Source of the DNA: Mesorhizobium sp. M00.F.Ca.ET.216.01.1.1
Lineage (GTDB): Bacteria > Pseudomonadota > Alphaproteobacteria > Rhizobiales > Rhizobiaceae
Assembly: GCF_004010325.2 (NCBI RefSeq)
Contig: NZ_SADR02000023.1
Location: 61,916 to 125,915 of the forward strand
DNA: 64,000 nt
Direction of reading: 5' to 3'
Positions 58,978 to 64,000 of this stretch are shown here, piece after piece. Below the pieces are notes generated by a model. It was not told where the DNA came from and did no database searches. It saw only the letters and a list, made by a program, of their open reading frames with translations. Position 1 is the stretch's first letter; every line of letters starts with the position of its first letter. Both the position numbers and the translations under genes were made by a program.

Positions 58978-59838
58978 ATGAGTGGATACGAGGGCCCCCG
59001 TGTGGCCGGGCAGGTAAAACAAGTCACCAGCCTCGCCAACCCGCTGATCAAGGACATCAAGGCGCTGGCCCTGAAGAAATTCCGCGACCAGCAGAATGCG
59101 TTCATGGCCGAGGGGCTGAAACTGATCATCGACGCGCTCGACCTCGGCTGGTCGATCCGGACGCTGGTCTTCGCCAAGGCCGGATACGGCAACCCCGCGG
59201 TCGAGAAGGTGGCGGCGCGTACGGTTGCTGCCGGCGGCACCGTGCTCGAAGTCTCGGAAAAAGTGCTGGTCGCCATCACCCGCCGCGACAACCCGCAAAT
59301 GGTCGTCGGCGTCTTTTCACAGAAGTTCCTGCCACTGAAGGATATCCGTGCTCGAGATGGCGACGTCTGGGTGGCACTTGACCGGGTGCGCGACCCCGGC
59401 AATCTCGGCACCGTCATCCGCACCGTCGATGCCGTCGGGGCAAAGGGCGTCATCCTGGTCGGCGAGACCACCGACCCTTTTTCCGTCGAGACCGTGCGCG
59501 CCACCATGGGCTCGATCTTCGCCGTGCCGGTGACAAAAGCCACGCCGGAAGCCTTCCTTGCCTGGCGGAAGAGCTTCCCCGGCCTGGTCGCCGGAACGCA
59601 TCTTAAGGGTGCGGTCGACTACCGCTCGGTCGATTTTTCCAACGGCTCGGTGCTGCTGCTTATGGGCAACGAGCAGCAGGGCCTGCCCGACAGCCTGGCC
59701 GAAAGCTGCGACAGGCTGCTGCGGATTCCACAAGCTGGCCGCGCCGATTCGCTCAATCTCGCGGTAGCGACCGGCATCATGCTGTTCGAGATCCGGCGCG
59801 GCGCGCTAAAGCTTGCCCCTGAGGATGTCAAATCGTGA
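58978..59838 (+). CDS. TrmH/SpoU-family RNA 2'-O-methyltransferase
   Basis: 286 residues. The N-terminal substrate-binding domain (ANPLIKDIKALALKKFRDQQ, AFMAEGLKLIIDAL) precedes the SPOUT knot: LDRVRDPGNLGTVIRTVDAV (about 132-151), LLLMGNEQQGLPDSLAESCD and LRIPQAGRADSLNLAVATGI. It methylates ribose in rRNA or tRNA. The ATG is one base after the preceding methyltransferase stop, and its TGA overlaps the lspA GTG. Confidence 0.9.
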   Translation: MSGYEGPRVAGQVKQVTSLANPLIKDIKALALKKFRDQQNAFMAEGLKLIIDALDLGWSIRTLVFAKAGYGNPAVEKVAARTVAAGGTVLEVSEKVLVAITRRDNPQMVVGVFSQKFLPLKDIRARDGDVWVALDRVRDPGNLGTVIRTVDAVGAKGVILVGETTDPFSVETVRATMGSIFAVPVTKATPEAFLAWRKSFPGLVAGTHLKGAVDYRSVDFSNGSVLLLMGNEQQGLPDSLAESCDRLLRIPQAGRADSLNLAVATGIMLFEIRRGALKLAPEDVKS

Positions 59839-60323
59839 AATCATGGTCCCCCTATGCGCTGCTTGTCATTGCAGCAATAGCACTCGACCAGTGGGTGAAA
59901 TACATGGTCGAGACAGGGCTTGCCTTTCAGGAAAAGTTCGATCTCGTGCCGTTCCTGGCGCTCTACCGCACGTACAACACCGGCATTGCCTTCTCGATGT
60001 TTTCGTCTTTCGGCGACACCGGCCTGGTGGTCATCGCGGTGCTCGTCGTCGCTTTCGTGCTTTACCTGGCGGCCCGCACGCCGCCAGGTCACGTCGTCGC
60101 CCGCACCGGCTTTGCGTTGATCGTCGGCGGCGCGCTCGGCAATCTGCTCGACCGCGCCACCTATGGCCACGTCATCGACTACATATTGTTCCACACGCCG
60201 GTGTGGTCCTTTGCGGTCTTCAATCTCGCCGATGCCTTCATCTCGGTCGGCGCCGCCGTGGTCGTTTTCGACGAGCTCATCGGCTGGCGCCGCGAGGTCA
60301 GGCCTCAGGGTCCCGACGCTTGA
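59835..60323 (+). CDS. lspA: lipoprotein signal peptidase LspA
   Basis: 162 residues with four membrane helices. The catalytic dyad is D115 in GNLLDRATYGHVIDYILFH and D133 in FNLADAFISVGAAV; RTYNTGIAFSMF is another family block. LspA cleaves signal peptides of prolipoproteins. GTG 59835 overlaps the TrmH stop. Confidence 0.93.
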   Translation: MKSWSPYALLVIAAIALDQWVKYMVETGLAFQEKFDLVPFLALYRTYNTGIAFSMFSSFGDTGLVVIAVLVVAFVLYLAARTPPGHVVARTGFALIVGGALGNLLDRATYGHVIDYILFHTPVWSFAVFNLADAFISVGAAVVVFDELIGWRREVRPQGPDA

Positions 60324-60394
60324 ACGATTGACCTCGCTGGACGGTCACCGCACAGTCCGCAAGATCCGCACATTGCCAGACCGAGGAGGAAAAA

Positions 60395-61384
60395 ATGCCC
60401 GAAACCTTCAAAGCCGTCCTCGTTTCGCGTGACGCCGAGAAGAAGCAGTCGGTCGCGGTAACGGACCTCACCGAAGCCGACCTGATGGAGGGCGACGTCA
60501 CCGTCGCGGTCGAGGCAACGACCGTGAACTACAAGGATGGCCTCGCCATCACGGGCAAGGCGCCGGTGATCCGCCGCTGGCCGCTGGTGCCGGGCATCGA
60601 CCTCGCCGGAACCGTCATCTCATCTTCCCATGCCGACTGGCGCAAGGGTGACAAGGTCGTATTGAATGGCTGGGGCGTCGGCGAAACCCATTTCGGCGCC
60701 TATGCCGGGCGAGCCCGCGTCAAGGGCGACTGGCTGGTGCCGCTGCCGGACGGCATGAGCCCGCATGATGCGATGGCGGTTGGCACGGCAGGCTACACGG
60801 CCATGCTTTGTGTCATCGCCCTGGAACGGCACGGCATCGTGCCCTATCGCGGACCGGTGGTGGTCACGGGTGCCGCCGGCGGCGTCGGTTCGGTCGCGGT
60901 CTCGATCCTGTCCAGCCTCGGCTATCATGTCATCGCCTCGACCGGCCGTAATGCCGAAAGCCCCTATCTGATCGACCTCGGCGCAGCGGAAGTGATTTCA
61001 CGCGACGAGCTTGCCCAGCCGGCGAAGCCGCTCGCCAAGGAGCGTTGGGCCGGCGGCATCGATGCGGTCGGCAGCCACACGCTGGCCAACGTCCTGTCGA
61101 TGACCTCCTATGGCGGGGCGGTCGCAGCCTGCGGCCTGGCCGGCGGCATGGACCTGCCGTCGAGCGTCGCCCCGTTCATCCTGCGCGGCGTTTCGTTGCT
61201 CGGCATCGATTCGGTGATGGCGCCGAAGGCGGTACGCATGGAGGCTTGGCGCCGCATCGGTGCCGATCTCGATCGCAAAAAGCTCGCAACCTTGTCCACG
61301 ACCATCGGCTTCGACGGCATCATCGGTGCCGCCCGCGACATTGTCGACGGCAAGATCAGGGGCCGCGTGGTGGTGGATATGTGA
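60395..61384 (+). CDS. acuI: acrylyl-CoA reductase/YhdH-type MDR oxidoreductase
   Basis: 329 residues of the zinc-free MDR group. VVVTGAAGGVGSVAVSILSS (about 150-169) is the NADPH site; TVNYKDGLAITGKAPVIR and GWGVGETHFGAYAGRARVKG are conserved in the AcuI/YhdH branch. AcuI reduces acrylyl-CoA to propionyl-CoA; related proteins reduce other enones or quinones. GAGGAGG lies immediately upstream of the ATG. Confidence 0.82.
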   Translation: MPETFKAVLVSRDAEKKQSVAVTDLTEADLMEGDVTVAVEATTVNYKDGLAITGKAPVIRRWPLVPGIDLAGTVISSSHADWRKGDKVVLNGWGVGETHFGAYAGRARVKGDWLVPLPDGMSPHDAMAVGTAGYTAMLCVIALERHGIVPYRGPVVVTGAAGGVGSVAVSILSSLGYHVIASTGRNAESPYLIDLGAAEVISRDELAQPAKPLAKERWAGGIDAVGSHTLANVLSMTSYGGAVAACGLAGGMDLPSSVAPFILRGVSLLGIDSVMAPKAVRMEAWRRIGADLDRKKLATLSTTIGFDGIIGAARDIVDGKIRGRVVVDM

Positions 61385-61486
61385 GCCCCACCAATAGGGC
61401 AGGAAATGGCGCAAAAGCCGCGCGACCGCTAAAATTCGAACGATCCGCCGAAACCTTCCATAATCTCTGTCTGGCAAGGATATCGC

Positions 61487-63769
61487 ATGGTCGCGGAATC
61501 CGGCATCAGAGAGACGGAGAGTGCTGAAAGCGTAGGCGGGCTGGATCGCGAGGCGCTGAAGCGGCAGCTTCTTGCCCCGCCGCCGCTGGCACCCGAGCTG
61601 CCGCCGGCCAATCGCGAAGGCCTGCCCTTCCTGACGGTCGCCATCACCGTGCTGGCAGGGCTGTCGCATCTGACCGGGGCGCCGATCTTCATCACCATCG
61701 GTTTGCTGACGACCGGCATGGCCGGTCTTTCCATGCATCTGCGTAGCAAGCGAGCCGAGCGCCGCGCGGCCGCCTTGCTCGACGAAACCGCCGCTCGCAG
61801 CCGCGCCGAGATCGAGACGCTGGCCGACCGCATGTGGGAGATGCAGGAGGGCGAGGAGCGTTTTCGCGGGCTGATCGACGCGCTCGGCGATCTCGTCGTC
61901 CATCGCGACCGCGACGGCCACATCGTCTATGCCAACAAGGTGTTCGCCAGCCTTGTCGAGACCGATCAGCGCGACCTTGCCGGCAAGACCCTGGCCGAAC
62001 TCGGCATCGATGTCGGCATCGTCCCCGATGCCGCCTTCTCGGACCGCGAATGCCTGAGCTCCACCGATGTCGCCATCCGCACGCCAAGCGGCCCGCGTTG
62101 GTTCTCGTGGATCGAACTCTCCGTGCGCGACAAAGACAGCGGCGCCGTCTCGCATCGGGCGATCGCCCGCGACATCACCGCCCGCAAGCGCGCCGAATCG
62201 TCATTGATCACCGCCCGCGAGCGGGCCGAATATGCAAGCCAGGCCAAGTCGCGCTTCCTAGCCACCGTCAGCCATGAGATCCGCACGCCGATGAACGGCA
62301 TCATGGGCATGGCCAAGCTTCTGGCCGACACTAATCTTTCGCCCGAACAGCGGACCTATGTCGGCGCCGTCTCGACTTCGGCCAGCGCGCTGCTCGCCTT
62401 GATCGAGGACCTGCTCGACTATTCCAAGATCGAGGCCGGCCGCTTCGACCCGGAACCGCAGCCGACGTCGCTGCGCGAGATCGCCGACAACATCATCGAA
62501 CTCATGGCGGCGCGCGCCTTCGCCAAGAACATCGGTCTCGGCTGCCATGTCGAACCCGACGTGCCGCAGATGATCACCGCCGATCCGGGCAGGGTGAGGC
62601 AGGTGCTGCTCAACCTCATCGGCAACGCCGTCAAGTTCACCGACACTGGCGGCGTGCTGGTGAGCGTCGCGCGCGCGCGCACCGAAACGACCGACCGCAT
62701 ATGCTTCACCGTCGCCGACACCGGGCCTGGCTTGCACGAGGAGGACATGGAGCGCATCTTCGAGGAGTTCGAACAGTCCGACGGCACCTCGACCCGGGCG
62801 CATGGCGGCGCCGGTCTCGGTCTTGCCATCTCCAAGCGCCTGGTAACCGCCATGGGCGGTGCAATTTCGGTGTCAAGCCGGCTTGGCGAGGGATCTGAAT
62901 TCGTCTTCGAGATCCCGGCAACGGCGGCGACCGAGCCGCCGCAGAACCGTCAGAACATTCTATCCGGCCGGCGCGCGGTGATCGTGTCGAAGAACACGGT
63001 CGAGGCCGACGCCATCGCCCGCGCCGTCCGTGCCCACGGCGGCGCCGTCGACTTGGCCACAACCGCGGCTCAGGCGGCGGCTTTCGCCGGGGGCTGCGAC
63101 GTGCTCCTGGTCGATGCGGCGATGGAGAACAGTGATGGCAGGCTGCTCAAGCGCTTGCGCCAGAGCGGTTTTTCCGATTGCGAGGCCATTACGCTGATCG
63201 CACCCACCGACCGCGGCATGCTCGGTGAATTCCGCGCCAGCGGCTACGCCACCTTCCTGGCAAGGCCGGTGCGCGGCGAGACGTTGCTGCGCGTGCTCCT
63301 GACCAGCCATGCACCCGCCCTTGCCCAGCCGCAACCGGAGAACCGCGGCTCCTCACCTGTTCATGCCGGCGGCCGCCAGCAGGGCCTGTCAGTGCTGATC
63401 GCCGAAGACAACGACATCAACGCCATGCTTGCCCGCGCCACGCTTCTGAAGGCCGGGCATCGCGTGAAAGTGGTCGGCAATGGCAAGGCCGCCGTCGAGG
63501 CCGTCACCGACGCCGGACTGAAGCACCGCTTCGACATCGTGCTGATGGACCTGCATATGCCGGTGATGGATGGACTGGACGCCATCGCCGCCATCCGCCG
63601 CCATGAGGAGGCAATGGCCGTGCCGCCGGTCCCGATCATGGTGCTTTCGGCCGACAGCCAGGAAAAGACCCGCCATACGGTGCTCGCCCATGGCGCCAGC
63701 GGCTTCGTCACCAAGCCTCTCGATCCCGACGCCCTGGTCCATGCGGTCGAGGGCCAGGTGGCAGCCTGA
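61487..63769 (+). CDS. hybrid sensor histidine kinase with one degenerate and one intact receiver
   Basis: 760 residues. Two membrane helices (about 45-80) precede a PAS domain (about 125-240), HisKA with H263 in FLATVSHEIRTPMNGIMGM, HATPase (NLIGNAVKFT, DTGPGLHEED) and two receivers. Receiver 1 (about 500-610) keeps an aspartate in VLLVDAAMEN but has lost the acidic pair and has R in place of the conserved K (LARPVRG). Receiver 2 (about 630-755) is complete, with D688 in IVLMDLHMPVMDGLD. No partner regulator lies in the window, so the signal is unknown. Confidence 0.9.
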   Translation: MVAESGIRETESAESVGGLDREALKRQLLAPPPLAPELPPANREGLPFLTVAITVLAGLSHLTGAPIFITIGLLTTGMAGLSMHLRSKRAERRAAALLDETAARSRAEIETLADRMWEMQEGEERFRGLIDALGDLVVHRDRDGHIVYANKVFASLVETDQRDLAGKTLAELGIDVGIVPDAAFSDRECLSSTDVAIRTPSGPRWFSWIELSVRDKDSGAVSHRAIARDITARKRAESSLITARERAEYASQAKSRFLATVSHEIRTPMNGIMGMAKLLADTNLSPEQRTYVGAVSTSASALLALIEDLLDYSKIEAGRFDPEPQPTSLREIADNIIELMAARAFAKNIGLGCHVEPDVPQMITADPGRVRQVLLNLIGNAVKFTDTGGVLVSVARARTETTDRICFTVADTGPGLHEEDMERIFEEFEQSDGTSTRAHGGAGLGLAISKRLVTAMGGAISVSSRLGEGSEFVFEIPATAATEPPQNRQNILSGRRAVIVSKNTVEADAIARAVRAHGGAVDLATTAAQAAAFAGGCDVLLVDAAMENSDGRLLKRLRQSGFSDCEAITLIAPTDRGMLGEFRASGYATFLARPVRGETLLRVLLTSHAPALAQPQPENRGSSPVHAGGRQQGLSVLIAEDNDINAMLARATLLKAGHRVKVVGNGKAAVEAVTDAGLKHRFDIVLMDLHMPVMDGLDAIAAIRRHEEAMAVPPVPIMVLSADSQEKTRHTVLAHGASGFVTKPLDPDALVHAVEGQVAA

Positions 63770-63823
63770 GCTGCACCGGTCCCGTCCCTCGCGTGCTCCT
63801 CAGCCCAGGGCTCCGAATCCAGG

Positions 63824-64000
63824 TTAACGGCGGAGCTCGCCGAGGATTGCGGCGAGGTAGTCGGTGCTCCACGCGGCCTTTTTGCGTCTGAGTTTGATGG
63901 AGTGCTTATCGCTGACGGTACGGACCAGGTTGATGGCGAAATGGCGCACGATGGCCATGTTGAGGGCGCCGTGGCCTTTTCTGAGCCGCGATTGGTCGTC
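63824..64000 (-). CDS. ISAs1-family transposase, C-terminal end (runs off the window)
   Basis: Codons for 58 residues plus a TAA at 63824-63826 on the reverse strand. DDQSRLRKGHGALNMAIVRH and FAINLVRTVSDKHSIKLRRK match the conserved C-terminal block of ISAs1-type transposases. The rest of the gene and the distal inverted repeat are outside the window; the proximal end should lie within 63770-63823 but I could not identify it with confidence. Confidence 0.8.
   Translation of the reverse strand, partial: DDQSRLRKGHGALNMAIVRHFAINLVRTVSDKHSIKLRRKKAAWSTDYLAAILGELRR

Noticed and set aside
1..64000. tRNA, rRNA, CRISPR array, prophage or plasmid replication genes
   Set aside because: Searched for cloverleaf-type arms, regularly spaced repeats, phage structural or integrase-like frames and repABC-like genes by eye; none found.

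Overview
The window is about 63% GC chromosomal DNA from an alphaproteobacterium of the Rhizobiales, most likely Mesorhizobium or a close relative. This rests on family content and synteny, not a database search. The evidence is the lptC-lptA-lptB-rpoN-hpf-ptsN block, an Hsp20-DUF1150 pair with a candidate ROSE thermometer, RIME-like and REP-like palindromes, a MurR/RpiR-controlled catabolic locus, and a tripartite tricarboxylate transporter. I saw no tRNA, rRNA, CRISPR array or prophage.

Layout. 1-10.9 kb is an accessory-looking patchwork: a metallophosphoesterase/nucleotidyltransferase pair, acylphosphatase, small orphan proteins, a HerA-like ATPase, a NYN-LOTUS protein and at least three broken genes (HAD-like, RelA/SpoT-like, mannitol dehydrogenase). 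10.4-22.1 kb is a catabolic locus for an unknown, probably nitrogen-containing compound: NTF2-like protein, RidA, amidohydrolase, VOC protein, SnoaL-FMO fusion, RpiR regulator, taurine/nitrate-type ABC importer, Gfo/Idh/MocA dehydrogenase and amidase. 22.4-30.7 kb is a complete kdp operon (kdpFABCDE) with two additional microprotein genes. 30.8-31.7 kb has a small secreted protein and a NUDIX hydrolase. 31.7-37.9 kb is a carboxylate locus: TctCBA transporter, CoA-transferase, citryl-CoA-lyase-like enzyme and a divergent IclR regulator.

38-44.8 kb holds a GNAT enzyme, DUF2214 and DUF2244 proteins, endonuclease III, an AraC/Ogt DNA-repair protein, ribokinase, a second amidase and a LysE exporter. 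A complete IS4-family element (44868-46164) lies at the edge of a RIME-like palindrome. After it come a nucleoside hydrolase, hsp20 and DUF1150. 48.2-53.4 kb is the conserved block for LPS transport, sigma-54 and nitrogen-PTS. 53.7-63.8 kb is mostly housekeeping: SppA, IHF-beta, LapA, an ornithine-cyclodeaminase-like protein, a WYL regulator with a VOC protein, two RNA methyltransferases, LspA, an AcuI-like reductase and a hybrid histidine kinase. The window ends inside an ISAs1-type transposase.

The strongest candidates for new biology are the RpiR-linked locus with its matching palindrome near ridA, the TctABC/CoA-transferase/lyase locus with its perfect operator-like repeat, a pseudoknot-like leader before the Ogt gene, and the predicted RpoH promoter plus ROSE hairpins of hsp20.
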